Shown here: piece after piece, positions 32,333 through 41,522 of the stretch | How the letters are laid out: each line of letters begins with the position of its first letter | Numbering within the stretch: the first letter of the stretch is position 1 | Assembly (NCBI GenBank): GCA_002348705.1 | Contig: DEAU01000028.1 | Span: forward strand, 190,442 to 254,441 | Length of the DNA: 64,000 nucleotides | Direction: 5' to 3' | Source of the DNA: Candidatus Neomicrothrix sp. UBA2974 | Lineage (GTDB): Bacteria; Actinomycetota; Acidimicrobiia; Acidimicrobiales; MedAcidi-G1 | Translations under genes and position numbers: made by a program | Notes under the pieces: model-generated | The model's database searches: none | Seen by the model: the letters and a program-made list of their open reading frames with translations, nothing else | Told to the model about the DNA's origin: nothing

Positions 32333-33553
32333 ATGTCGGACGCAGAGCCGATCATCGCACTCGAAAACGTATACAAGATCTTTGGCCCCAACCCGAGGGG
32401 CCGAGCCTTTGACCTTTGCTCCTCAGGAGTGGGCAAGGACGAGGTACAGCGACAGACCGGCCATGTGGTTGGTATGCGCGACATCTCCTTTGAGGTCCAC
32501 AAGGGCGAGATCTTCGTGGTCATGGGCCTGTCTGGCTCTGGCAAGTCAACGGCTATCCGTACGGTTAACAAACTCCACGACGTGACCTCCGGCCGGGTCG
32601 TGGTGGAGGGGATCAACGTCCAAGATCTGACGGGGACGGCGTTGCAGGCCTTTCGTCGAGAGAAGTTGTCGATGGTGTTCCAGCACTTTGCGTTGTTTCC
32701 CCACCGCAATGTGATCGATAACACCGCATACGGCCTAAAGGTGCAGGGCGTTGAAAAGAGAGAGCGCCATGAGGCTGCTATTGAGGCCCTAGCAATGGTC
32801 GGCCTGGAGGCCTATGCCTTCAACTCCACTCGCGAACTTTCAGGCGGGATGCAGCAGCGTGTCGGTTTAGCCCGGGCACTTTGCTCGGACCCGGACATCC
32901 TCCTAATGGACGAGGCCTTTAGCGCTCTCGATCCGCTGATTCGGCGCCAGATGCAGGACGAATTGATGGCGATCCAGTCCAAGCTCCACAAGACGATTCT
33001 GTTCATAACCCACGATCTGAATGAGGCGTTGCGGATAGGAAACAGGGTTTGCATCTTGCGCGACGGCAAAGTCATCCAAATCGGTACGCCGGAGGAGATC
33101 CTTACCGAACCAGCTGACGGGTATGTGGCCGAGTTCGTCCAGGACGTCGATCAGGGCCGTGTCATCGAGGTGGAGAAGGTCATGCAGGCTGCCGTGTTCC
33201 TCGACACTTCGAAGTCGCTTACCGAGTGTGTGGATTCTCTCGGCGAGCGACGGGGCGGTTTCGTGGTTGACGGTGATGGCCGGCCCATCGGCTTGCTATC
33301 CGTTAACGATGCCGCATCTGCGCTGGCCCATGGGACCACCGACCTCGGTTCGGTCCTCAGATCAGACTTCGACACCACCACGCCTCATGCGAGGTTCAAC
33401 GACAACTATGCGGCTGCTGGTCGGGGCTTACCCATAGCGGTTCTTGACGAGGCTGGCCGCCTCGTTGGCGAACTCGAGCCGCGCGAGATCATGGAGGAGA
33501 TGGGCCGGGTGGAGGAGTTAGTTGACGGCTTTGAGCGGGAGGTATTCCTGTGA
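32333..33553 (+). CDS. proV: Glycine betaine/proline-type ABC transporter ATPase (ProV/OpuAA)
   Basis: A 406-residue ABC ATPase with Walker A GLSGSGKST (65-73), Q-loop 'MVFQHFALFPHRNV', signature 'LSGGMQQRVGLARAL', Walker B 'ILLMDEAFSALD' and a C-terminal CBS-type region (~275-400) as in ProV/OpuAA, which senses ionic strength or c-di-AMP in relatives. It drives uptake of glycine betaine or related compatible solutes, here presumably as nutrients. ATG with AGGGGG upstream; stop overlaps proW by 4 bases. The 252-base region 32081-32332 before it should hold the promoter, but I see no convincing boxes. Confidence 0.92.
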   Translation: MSDAEPIIALENVYKIFGPNPRGRAFDLCSSGVGKDEVQRQTGHVVGMRDISFEVHKGEIFVVMGLSGSGKSTAIRTVNKLHDVTSGRVVVEGINVQDLTGTALQAFRREKLSMVFQHFALFPHRNVIDNTAYGLKVQGVEKRERHEAAIEALAMVGLEAYAFNSTRELSGGMQQRVGLARALCSDPDILLMDEAFSALDPLIRRQMQDELMAIQSKLHKTILFITHDLNEALRIGNRVCILRDGKVIQIGTPEEILTEPADGYVAEFVQDVDQGRVIEVEKVMQAAVFLDTSKSLTECVDSLGERRGGFVVDGDGRPIGLLSVNDAASALAHGTTDLGSVLRSDFDTTTPHARFNDNYAAAGRGLPIAVLDEAGRLVGELEPREIMEEMGRVEELVDGFEREVFL

Positions 33554-36348
33554 GCGTCGCTACGTGGATCGCAGCCGTCGAGACCGGTGAGTGGACCGGT
33601 CGTGTCGAAGGTGTGGGCCTAGCCGACACCAAGGTGCTCGACCAGTTCCAACTTCCGATCGGCTACTGGTTCGATCAGATGGTCGACTGGCTCGACCTCA
33701 ACGCCCAGTGGTTCTTAGACGCCATCAAATGGCCATTCGACTTCCTATTGGACAACTTGGTCAACGACTTCCTGCTCGACGTGCCTTGGTACCAGGTAGT
33801 GATCTTTACCGTCATCCTCGGTTCTCTAGTCCGGACGCCCAAGATTGGCTTGATGGCAGGTGCCGGCCTAGTCATGTGCGGTCTGCTTGGTTCCCTGTAT
33901 TGGTTGGAAACCATGAGGACCATTGGCATGGTGGTCGTCGCCGTAGGGCTTTGTGCTCTCATCGGAATCCCGCTGGGGGTGTTTTGTGCCCGGGTGGACT
34001 CGGCGTGGAATGTGACCCGGCCAGTGCTCGACGCCATGCAGACGGTGCACACCTTCGTCTACATGGTGCCGTTCGTGTTCTTCTTCAGCATCGGCATGGT
34101 TCCGGCGACCATGGTGACGATGATCTATGCCCTGCCGCCGCTGGTCCGCATGGTGAATCTGGGAATTCGCCACGTTCCCGAGGACGTGGTTGAAGCAAGC
34201 CGTGCCTATGGAGCCACTGAGCTGCGGGTCCTTACCGACGTCCAGTTACCGCTGGCTAAGCCGTCGATTATGGCTGGTCTGAACCAGACGGTGATGTTGG
34301 CTATCGCCATGGTCGGCATTGCCGCCATCATGGGTGCATCGGGCCTTGGTCTTCTGGTCTTTCGGGCGGTCCAGAATCTGGACGTCGGTCTCGGAATTTC
34401 CTCTGGGCTTGCCCTATGGACCGTTGCTGTGGTTCTGGACCGGCTTTCCCAGCCGGAGGAGGACGGCTCGGGGAACTTGTTGACTCGCATCCGCGAGGCA
34501 ATGGCACAGCGTCGGGACCCTGAAGAACTCCTCAAGAAGGTCGAGGCTGCCGAAACCGCGGAGCAGAAGGCTCTGAAGGTTGACCATGTTGAGCACGAGG
34601 TCGTGGCGGAAGGCCGAGAGAGGCTGGGGATGGCGGTTGTCGGCCTGGGCGGAGTGGTCGCTGTGCTCTCGACGATCATGACGTGGGGTACTGGCGCCGG
34701 TCTTTTCTCGAGTCACTCTCGGGAGGTCGACATTGACCTGGCTGGCCAGTCTTTCAACGGCTATCAGGCCTCAGGAGGAAGTTGGTCGGGCATCATCGTC
34801 CTATTCCTCGGCTTCTTTGCCGTAATGGCGGCAGGTTCGTGTCTCTTCTGGACCGGCGGCATCGGACGACTTCGGGGTCCGGGGGGGCTGGTGGCCGTCG
34901 CTATCGGCGCATTTGCTGCCATCTACGCCTTCCCGATTCTTGGAGAATTCGACGGCTACACCACCTTGGCCAACCTGCAGGGCCACGAGGCGCAAGCGGT
35001 ATGGGCGGTAGCAGTCGAGGTAATCACCATCCCTGCGCTTCTCGGTCTGGTCCTCGGCCTGGCCCGGGTATCAGTGCCGCTGAATTGGCGGACTGTCGGA
35101 GCTTGGGCGTTCACTGCAGGGATCCTCGGTCACTACTTCGAGTCTCCGATAGGGGTCGATGGCGAAGTCCTGGCGGTCGTGGTGGCGGTCATTGCTGCCG
35201 CAGTTGTGGGTCTGTTGGGTCGGACGACCGTTCTAGACGCAACTCGTACCACATGGAACAACATGGGAGCCGGCCTAGTGGTGGCCCTGCTGGCCATGGC
35301 TGTGGCTCCAGTTACCAGTGTGCTGGACGTCAAGGACATCGTGGCGCTGGCCTTTGCCAGCCTGGTGCTCCGGATCGTCGGCGTCGGTCTCGCTCGCAAC
35401 ATGGCGCTCGCAACGGCCTTGGTGGCTGGCGTAGCCGCGCGGTGGTTGGTCCTGGGCAGCATCGGCAGTGGCGACTCGGCGATATTTCTCGACACGCAGA
35501 TACTCACCGTTCTCATTATTGGGGTAGTGATCGCCTCCGTCATCCGATCGGGATCGCGTTGGTTTGGAGCCGATGCCATGGTTGTCGTTTCCTCCTGCAT
35601 GCTGATGGCGGCAATCACTTACCGGGTGGCTTCGCCGCATCGCGATGTCGAGGGCTACACCCATGGATCGGGTTCGATGCTGGCCATACTGGCCAGCGCC
35701 CTGATGCTGTTCGGGGCCGTTCTCGCCTTACAGACTGCGCCCTACTCAGCGTTTCGTCCTCTCCAGCGATTGGTCGGCTGGGGTCGGATGGCCACTGGAG
35801 CGATAGCTGTCGTCCTCGTGGTCGTCGGCGGTTACTCCGGTTGGACTTTCGACGAGCGGGTTGCTTCGGAGCTTCCTCCTGAGATCGTTGAAGAGATGGA
35901 GCGCCTGCGTGAGGAGGCAGAGGTGAACCCGGCTCTAGCTGCCACAAACACCAGCAAGGTCACCTCGCTGCGCAATAAGTTCCGCCGTCAGGCCAAGGTG
36001 ATCACCGATGGGTACACGGATCAGGGTGCTGGCCTCGGAAAGTTGGCCATCGTAGTGTCGGTCCTCGGCGCGGTTCTGACTGTGCCTGCCTCCGGACTGC
36101 TTGGTCTCGACGAGAACCGAAGATGGAGGTGGAGTGCCGGTGTGGCGGCTGCAGGTGGAGGTCTCGCGCTCATCGGCATCGTTTGGGTGGCCAGTTTGGC
36201 TCGGGTCTCAGACCTCAACGTGGTGACCGGTGCCGGAGCGTTCCTAACGATGTTTGCTGGCGCAATCCTCGCCGTGACCTCGAAGAAGATCCTTCTCGAG
36301 TTCCGGCGGGACAAGACCTACGACGATCTGGAAGTCACCCCGGTTTGA
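33550..36348 (+). CDS. proW: ProW-type permease with a very long extra C-terminal membrane domain
   Basis: 932 residues, against roughly 280-350 for ordinary ProW/OpuAB. Residues 1-~305 are the permease ('TPKIGLMAGAG', 'GIPLGVFCARVDSAWNVTRPVLDAMQT' split here, EAA loop 'EASRAYGATELRVLTDVQLPLA', 'VGIAAIMGASGLGLLVFRAVQ'). A charged linker (~310-365) leads to about 570 further residues with some 16-17 hydrophobic segments and a soluble charged loop near 780-840. No OpuAC/ProX binding domain is recognisable in the extension and no ProX gene is adjacent. The extension's function is unknown. GTG start overlaps the proV stop. The reading frame is intact throughout. Confidence 0.88.
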   Translation: MSVATWIAAVETGEWTGRVEGVGLADTKVLDQFQLPIGYWFDQMVDWLDLNAQWFLDAIKWPFDFLLDNLVNDFLLDVPWYQVVIFTVILGSLVRTPKIGLMAGAGLVMCGLLGSLYWLETMRTIGMVVVAVGLCALIGIPLGVFCARVDSAWNVTRPVLDAMQTVHTFVYMVPFVFFFSIGMVPATMVTMIYALPPLVRMVNLGIRHVPEDVVEASRAYGATELRVLTDVQLPLAKPSIMAGLNQTVMLAIAMVGIAAIMGASGLGLLVFRAVQNLDVGLGISSGLALWTVAVVLDRLSQPEEDGSGNLLTRIREAMAQRRDPEELLKKVEAAETAEQKALKVDHVEHEVVAEGRERLGMAVVGLGGVVAVLSTIMTWGTGAGLFSSHSREVDIDLAGQSFNGYQASGGSWSGIIVLFLGFFAVMAAGSCLFWTGGIGRLRGPGGLVAVAIGAFAAIYAFPILGEFDGYTTLANLQGHEAQAVWAVAVEVITIPALLGLVLGLARVSVPLNWRTVGAWAFTAGILGHYFESPIGVDGEVLAVVVAVIAAAVVGLLGRTTVLDATRTTWNNMGAGLVVALLAMAVAPVTSVLDVKDIVALAFASLVLRIVGVGLARNMALATALVAGVAARWLVLGSIGSGDSAIFLDTQILTVLIIGVVIASVIRSGSRWFGADAMVVVSSCMLMAAITYRVASPHRDVEGYTHGSGSMLAILASALMLFGAVLALQTAPYSAFRPLQRLVGWGRMATGAIAVVLVVVGGYSGWTFDERVASELPPEIVEEMERLREEAEVNPALAATNTSKVTSLRNKFRRQAKVITDGYTDQGAGLGKLAIVVSVLGAVLTVPASGLLGLDENRRWRWSAGVAAAGGGLALIGIVWVASLARVSDLNVVTGAGAFLTMFAGAILAVTSKKILLEFRRDKTYDDLEVTPV

Positions 36349-36358
36349 GTTGGACCTC

Positions 36359-36388
36359 GACCGGAGCTGACAGGTCGCTATTCCGGTC
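36359..36388 (+). terminator. Possible terminator hairpin after proVW
   Basis: GACCGGA (36359-36365) and TCCGGTC (36382-36388) form a 7-bp inverted repeat with a 16-base loop just after the proW stop. No T-run follows, so this is a weak call. The remainder of 36389-36512 shows nothing distinct apart from the ribosome site of the next gene. Confidence 0.3.
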
Positions 36389-36512
36389 CATAGAACCCAC
36401 GTGAACGGTAGGGCCCCATTGGACGTAGCCTGCTTACAGACCCTTAGACCGGACGTTGAGCCGAGGTCTTCGCGCCGAAAACCGTACCCAATACCGGTCT
36501 GAACGGAGCCAC

Positions 36513-37433
36513 GTGAACGTCACAACTGAATCGTTCGAGTTGGTTAGCAGCGTCGAATCGGAAGTTTCGAGACTGATGACCCAGCACCGTGAGCGTCGCC
36601 AGCACTGGTACGCCCACGATGTCGTGCCGTGGGAGTTGGGCCGCAGCTTCCGAGACGAGCCGTGGGATGAGTCTCAGGCCACCCTCTCCCCGGAGGTCCG
36701 CACAGCCCTTCAATTGAATCTCCTCACTGAGGACAATCTGCCCTATTACCACGCCAAAATTTCTGGGGCGTTCTCAACGGACTCGCCGATGATCGAATGG
36801 TCACGCTTGTGGACAGCGGAGGAGGGCCAACACTCGATCGCTATTCGCGACTACCTTTTGGCCTCCCGCAATTGCGACCCGGCTCTCCTTGAGGATGAGC
36901 GATTGGAAACTGTTACCAAGGGGTGGTGGTACGACTCTCCGTGTCCAGTTGAGGTCTTCGTCTACACGTCCGTGCAGGAACTGGCGACGAGGATCAGCCA
37001 CCGCAATGCAGGGGTAAAAGCCGATTGTCCGATAGCTCACGAGGTTATGTCTCGAGTCGCAGCCGACGAGAACCACCACTTCCTCTTCTACAGGGGAGTG
37101 ACTACGGCCATGTTGTCCGAAGCTCCCGGTTTGGTGCTCGATGCCATCCACCGGGTACTTGCCGACTTCCGGATGCCTGGGACGGGGATTCCAAACTTCA
37201 ACCGTCGTGCCGTAGCAGTTGCTCGGGCTGGCATCTACAACCTTCGGATACATGCCGAGCAGGTTGTGCGACCAATTCTTCGCCACTGGGGAATCGGAAT
37301 CCTCCAAGGTCTGGACGCCAAGGCGTCAGAGATCCAAGAGAAGATCATGGCCATACCTGATGCGCTGATCGTCCAAGCTGAGGCCTTTGAGGCCCGCTTG
37401 GCTCGGCGTGGCCCAGCGACGTTGAGGGCTTGA
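36513..37433 (+). CDS. Acyl-ACP desaturase (stearoyl-ACP desaturase family)
   Basis: A 306-residue di-iron ferritin-like desaturase. Iron-ligand motifs: Glu73 in 'TEDNLPYYH', Glu104-x-x-His107 in 'EWSRLWTAEEGQHSIAIRDY', a mid-chain Glu in 'YTSVQELATRISHRN', and 'AADENHHFLFYR'. It introduces double bonds into acyl-ACP (actinobacterial DesA type) and belongs to lipid synthesis rather than osmolyte breakdown. GTG 36513 with ACGGAG upstream is preferred to a TTG at 36456, which adds unrelated residues. Monocistronic by appearance; converges with a crotonase gene. Confidence 0.87.
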   Translation: MNVTTESFELVSSVESEVSRLMTQHRERRQHWYAHDVVPWELGRSFRDEPWDESQATLSPEVRTALQLNLLTEDNLPYYHAKISGAFSTDSPMIEWSRLWTAEEGQHSIAIRDYLLASRNCDPALLEDERLETVTKGWWYDSPCPVEVFVYTSVQELATRISHRNAGVKADCPIAHEVMSRVAADENHHFLFYRGVTTAMLSEAPGLVLDAIHRVLADFRMPGTGIPNFNRRAVAVARAGIYNLRIHAEQVVRPILRHWGIGILQGLDAKASEIQEKIMAIPDALIVQAEAFEARLARRGPATLRA

Positions 37434-37486
37434 GGCTGACCGCGGACTCTCTTATGCCTCCCGGTGCGGAGGATTTCGTGTCGAGC

Positions 37487-38305
37487 TCAGTGGCTGAGAG
37501 GATCCCCGGATACGGCACCTCTAATTCGGTTTCGCAGGTCTGCCAGATTTCGTTGGACGCCCGGAGCCTTTTGTGCCAAGGCTCCGAGATCGGTGGCAGC
37601 TCGAATAGCGGTCCGAGCACCCATTGCCTCCATGGCCCGGTAAACCCAGCGCTTATTGAGCTGCAGCAACTCGGTTGGGACCTCGGTCATACGTTCGGCG
37701 ATGGCCAGAACGGCATCGTCGAGATGGTCTGCTGGGAAGGCACGGTTGGCGAAGCCGGCGCGAACAGCTTCATTCGCAGTCACGGACGCGCCGGTTAGGG
37801 CCATCTCCATTGCATTTCGTAAGCCAACCAGCCACGGGTGTACCGCGAAGTCCGGTGTCCCGGCTACCCGGAGGACCGGATGCGAGATTGTGGCGTCGTC
37901 GGCCAGATAGACGAGATCGCAGGCCGCTGCCAGTTCCGATCCACCTGCCATGGCGTAGCCGTGAACCTGGGCGATGACTGGTTTGGCTAGATCCCAAAGG
38001 GATAACCAACCTTCGGTCACTTGACGGGACCAGGACCCGTCACCACTCGGTGTGTAGGTGGGCCGATCGGCGGACAGGTCAGATCCAAGGTCGTAGCCCG
38101 ATGAGAAACACGGACCGGCGCCTCGGAGGATCGTTACGTGGACCCCGTCATCCATGTCGGATTGTCGCAAGGCTTCGAACACGGCTGAGCGCAGAGAGTT
38201 GTCCAGAGCGTTGCGCTTATCGGGGCGGTTGAGGGTGAGTCGACGAATGCCGGGCCGGGCGTCGTCGACTAGGAGATTCGGTGTGGAGGAGTTAGTCGAA
38301 GGCAC
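37487..38305 (-). CDS. Enoyl-CoA hydratase/isomerase family protein
   Basis: A 272-residue crotonase: 'RLTLNRPDKRNALDNSLR' near residue 18, 'GPCFSSGYDLGSDL' near 60, oxyanion-hole region 'VHGYAMAGGSELAAACDLVY', and 'GFANRAFPADHLDDAVLA'. The Glu residues of a hydratase are not clearly placed ('TPDFAVHPWLVG' replaces the usual ET/PE motif), so it may be an isomerase or hydrolase-like member. The GTG start at 38305 is a choice without a good ribosome site; the open frame extends to 38371, toward the divergent phosphatase gene. Substrate unknown. Confidence 0.78.
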   Translation of the reverse strand: MPSTNSSTPNLLVDDARPGIRRLTLNRPDKRNALDNSLRSAVFEALRQSDMDDGVHVTILRGAGPCFSSGYDLGSDLSADRPTYTPSGDGSWSRQVTEGWLSLWDLAKPVIAQVHGYAMAGGSELAAACDLVYLADDATISHPVLRVAGTPDFAVHPWLVGLRNAMEMALTGASVTANEAVRAGFANRAFPADHLDDAVLAIAERMTEVPTELLQLNKRWVYRAMEAMGARTAIRAATDLGALAQKAPGVQRNLADLRNRIRGAVSGDPLSH

Positions 38306-38388
38306 TCCCGGATCGTACGTGGCGTCCAGGGCAGTGGGAGCATGCGGAGATGCTTGGCCAGGACCCCGCACTCGATCCGGGTCCGGTC

Positions 38389-39159
38389 ATGGACCGAATC
38401 TCGAACTTTCGGGGAATCGGTGGACTTGCGACTACCGATGGCCGTACGACTGCGAGTGGCCTGCTCTGGCGTTCTGGACACCTGGCTCGGGCTACTGACG
38501 ACGACTTGGCCCGCTTGCACGCGTTGGCCGTCCGCACCGTGGTCGATCTGCGAACCGATGACGACATTGCTACAGACGGTCCGGACCTCTTGCCTGATGA
38601 GGTTGTATGTCGGCCCATTCCGATTCCTGACGAGGCCGGGGTAGGAGCTGACATCCGGGCCAAGATCCTCCGGGGCGACCTAGGCGAGATGCGCTCGGTG
38701 TGGTCGAATGGCCGGTCGATGGAGATTGCGGTTCAGGGCGCGGTCAAGATGGCCACCAACCCCAGTCAGGTGGCCGCCTTCTCCGAGGTTTTCTCTGTAA
38801 TCGGGGAGTCTGACAACTGGCCATTGGTCTGGCACTGTTCTGCTGGCAAGGACCGGGCTGGTTGGGTTGGTACCGCCCTGCTATTACTGCTTGGCGTGGG
38901 CCGAGACGCCGTGGTGGCCCATTACTTGACAAGCAACCGCCGGACTGATGAGCGGATCGCTGGCCTTGTGGCCTCCGGACGCACTGACTCCAGCTTGGTC
39001 GACCTCATAAGGCCGTTTGTCGAGGTATCGCCGGAGGCTGTCCGAGCCCAGATGGAGGCCGTTGATGGTCACTGGGGTGGTGCCGAGGCAATGTTCCGGG
39101 ACGGCTTCGGATTCGACGACCGTCGGATATCTGAACTGCGGTGTCGGCTCTTGGATTGA
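38389..39159 (+). CDS. Tyrosine/dual-specificity phosphatase family protein
   Basis: A 256-residue phosphatase with the P-loop 'HCSAGKDRAGW' (nucleophile Cys150, Arg156) and an N-terminal 'DRISNFRGIGGLAT...GLLWRSGHL' pattern, typical of the actinobacterial Y_phosphatase3/PtpB-like group, which acts on phosphotyrosine, phosphoinositides or other phosphoesters. ATG 38389 fits the family start; an in-frame ATG at 38350 lacks a spaced ribosome site. Head-to-head with the crotonase gene, convergent with the acyl-CoA dehydrogenases. No functional link to its neighbours is evident. Confidence 0.85.
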   Translation: MDRISNFRGIGGLATTDGRTTASGLLWRSGHLARATDDDLARLHALAVRTVVDLRTDDDIATDGPDLLPDEVVCRPIPIPDEAGVGADIRAKILRGDLGEMRSVWSNGRSMEIAVQGAVKMATNPSQVAAFSEVFSVIGESDNWPLVWHCSAGKDRAGWVGTALLLLLGVGRDAVVAHYLTSNRRTDERIAGLVASGRTDSSLVDLIRPFVEVSPEAVRAQMEAVDGHWGGAEAMFRDGFGFDDRRISELRCRLLD

Positions 39160-39175
39160 TGGGCTCGGTCGGACC

Positions 39176-40336
39176 TCACCGGGACCGCGGGAGGCCCAAG
39201 TGCCGTTCGGCGACGTTGTTGCGATTGATTTCAGTGGTTCCCCCGTAGATGGTGGTAACCGGCGAGTGACGGCCGTCGTAGTCGATCCATCCGTCGGCCG
39301 CTGCACCGTCCGTGCCAAACGACAGCAGGCCTTCGGCGCCCGCCATCTGCTGAAACCAACGCACGGTTTGTTGGTATCGCTCGGTGGCGTACAACTTGGC
39401 CATCGAGCCCTCTAGGCCAGGTAGGCCACCGGTGGCGGCGATCCAGGCCGCCCGCAGGGTCAGCAGTTGTGACACCTGATTGGCAATAGCGGTACGGGCA
39501 GTTCGCTCGAGCATCAGGGGGTCGTTGAGTATGGTTCCGCCGTCCGGGGCCGGAGTCTTGGCAGCCCAGGATCGCACGTGGCGCAGTAGGGGCACCGCTG
39601 GGTTGGTTCCTCCCATGACGCCCCGTTCGAAGGCCAGCGCTATTCCCATGACCGCCCAGCCATCGTCTACCTCGCCGAGCCGGCATCCATCATCCACCCG
39701 GACGCCGTCGTAGAAGGTGGCGTTGGTCCGTTCCGAGGCCATGGTGGGTACTGGTTGGACCTCGATGCCTGGCGTATCCATGGGTACCAGAAACATGGTC
39801 AGTCCCTTGTGTTTGGGCACATCAGGGTTAGTGCGGGTCAGCAGGATCACCCATTCGGCCTCATGCGCCATGGTCGTCCACATCTTCTGGCCGTCGATAA
39901 TCCACTCGTCGCCGTCGCGCACCGCCCTCGTAGTGATAGCGGCTAGGTCGGAGCCGTAATCCGGTTCGCTGTAACCGAGACAGCAACTGGACCGGCCGCT
40001 AAGCAACTGGGGGAGCACCGTGTCACGGTGGAGGTCGGTTCCCACAGCGTTGACCACACCGGCCACCAGCATTGTGACGGCAAGACCGTCATAGGGGGCG
40101 CCAGCCTTCTCCAACTCATTAAAGAGTATGTAGAGCTCAATCGGGTCGCGGTCGCCGTAGCCAGGCACTGCGCCTGCAAGCAGACCTGCCTCGGCCAAGG
40201 CCACGTTGAAGTCTTTGTCGTCGAATGTTCCAGTGGAGTGCATCCGTTCGACGACTTCTGTGGTGAGATGCTCGGCTAGGAAGTTCCGCACCTCGTCGCG
40301 GAAGAACTCGGCCCGATCACCCAGGGAGAAGTCCAT
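39176..40336 (-). CDS. Acyl-CoA dehydrogenase, catalytic-type subunit of a pair
   Basis: A 386-residue acyl-CoA dehydrogenase: 'LGYSEPDYGSDLAAITTRAV' (FAD loop), 'IDGQKMWTTMAHEAEWVILL', and a C-terminal 'TIYGGTTEINRNNVAERHLG'. It starts at ATG 40336, overlapping the stop of the upstream acyl-CoA dehydrogenase gene by one base (TGATG) with GGGAG before it, so the two are cotranslated. Such paired genes in actinobacteria often encode alpha2beta2 heteromers acting on bulky or ring-derived acyl-CoAs; electrons go to ETF. Substrate unknown. Confidence 0.87.
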   Translation of the reverse strand: MDFSLGDRAEFFRDEVRNFLAEHLTTEVVERMHSTGTFDDKDFNVALAEAGLLAGAVPGYGDRDPIELYILFNELEKAGAPYDGLAVTMLVAGVVNAVGTDLHRDTVLPQLLSGRSSCCLGYSEPDYGSDLAAITTRAVRDGDEWIIDGQKMWTTMAHEAEWVILLTRTNPDVPKHKGLTMFLVPMDTPGIEVQPVPTMASERTNATFYDGVRVDDGCRLGEVDDGWAVMGIALAFERGVMGGTNPAVPLLRHVRSWAAKTPAPDGGTILNDPLMLERTARTAIANQVSQLLTLRAAWIAATGGLPGLEGSMAKLYATERYQQTVRWFQQMAGAEGLLSFGTDGAAADGWIDYDGRHSPVTTIYGGTTEINRNNVAERHLGLPRSR

Positions 40337-41421
40337 CAGGTGGCTCCCGCTTCTGAGGCATAAACGAATGGCGTCGGGAACATGCTGGCCAGTCGACGAC
40401 ACTCGCGGGCCGGGTCACCCAGCACGTAGGCCAAAGCTCGAGCGCGGCGGTAGTACAGCTGGATGTCGTATTCCTCGCTGAACCCATAGCCACCGTGCAC
40501 GTGGAGGCTCCGATCGGTGGCGGTCGTGGCCGCTTCGCCAGCCGCCACCAGAGCCATGGCGGCCAGTGCTACAAAGTCGGTCACGTCGTTTGAGTCGACG
40601 TCCAGTACGCCGGGCTCTCCCGCAAGTCCGTCGACTGTGGCTCGGTCACCAGCCCACGCCGCCTTCGAAGTCAGCAGGCCGGCACCGTCGACCAGACCGG
40701 GGAGGTCGGCCAGTTGGTGCTGGACCGCCTGAAAGCTGCCTATCGGGCGGCCAAACTGCTTCCGCTCCATGACGTAGGCCACGCCGAGGTCGACGGCAGA
40801 CCGCGCAATTCCGACGAGGGTGGCTGCGGTGAGGGTGCGCCACTCGTCGACGGCCCGGGCGTGCTTGGCCAACGCGTCGGGTCCACTGGCTACGACCTCG
40901 GCGCCGGTCAAGTCACGGTGAGCCAGCGGCAGGCAACCGTGGTTGGCTAAGTGCCCGGCCGATGGGTTGTCGACGGGTCGGTCAAGGACGAGACGGTTGC
41001 CATCAATGGCCACGACCCGGTGGGCGGCGGCGCCACTGGGCACAGTTCGGGCGATCCCGTCGATTGCCGGACAGAGGGCGAGGCCCACGATGGTTGTTCC
41101 GGCCAGCATGCCATCGTCGCATGCGTTGACGGTGTCCAGGAGTCGGGTGGTCACGGCATGGTCGACGAACGGTAAGGGGGCGATGAAGGCACCGGCTTCG
41201 GTGGCTACCACGGTGAGGTCGGCTAGCGAAGCTCCGCCTCCACCAGCGGCTTCTGAGGCACCCATGCTCGGCGCACCAGTCTCCAAGAGGCGTTCCCAAG
41301 CTGCAGCGTCCATGCCGACTGGTTCGGCCGCCCGCGCGCGTATGGGGCCCGTCTCGCCTTCGAAGAATGCTGCGAAGACTTCGCGGATTGTTTCCTGATC
41401 CTTCGTCAGATTCAGGTCCAC
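40336..41421 (-). CDS. Acyl-CoA dehydrogenase, second subunit of a pair
   Basis: A 361-residue divergent acyl-CoA dehydrogenase: N-terminal 'TKDQETIREVFAAFFEGE', middle 'AYVMERKQFGRPIGSFQAVQHQ', C-terminal 'LHVHGGYGFSEEYDIQLYYRRA'. The middle beta-domain FAD loop (SEPDAGSD-type) is not recognisable, as in the degenerate partner of heteromeric FadE pairs. GTG start at 41421. It is first in a two-gene operon and is divergent from a crotonase gene 101 bases away, so these may act in one beta-oxidation-like route. Confidence 0.85.
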   Translation of the reverse strand: MDLNLTKDQETIREVFAAFFEGETGPIRARAAEPVGMDAAAWERLLETGAPSMGASEAAGGGGASLADLTVVATEAGAFIAPLPFVDHAVTTRLLDTVNACDDGMLAGTTIVGLALCPAIDGIARTVPSGAAAHRVVAIDGNRLVLDRPVDNPSAGHLANHGCLPLAHRDLTGAEVVASGPDALAKHARAVDEWRTLTAATLVGIARSAVDLGVAYVMERKQFGRPIGSFQAVQHQLADLPGLVDGAGLLTSKAAWAGDRATVDGLAGEPGVLDVDSNDVTDFVALAAMALVAAGEAATTATDRSLHVHGGYGFSEEYDIQLYYRRARALAYVLGDPARECRRLASMFPTPFVYASEAGAT

Positions 41422-41522
41422 CGCCGGACCCTACCGACAAGCGACTCGACCGCACCGCTTGGCCGGAGGTCACTCTTGCCGGAGGAGGTTCGGTGTCGGC
41501 TGTCCGCATAGCGTCGGGCCGT

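Noticed and set aside
34782..35882. A 366-codon open frame in another frame inside the proW extension
   Set aside because: The translation is Arg/Gly-rich without hydrophobic or family pattern, while the proW frame gives clear membrane segments.
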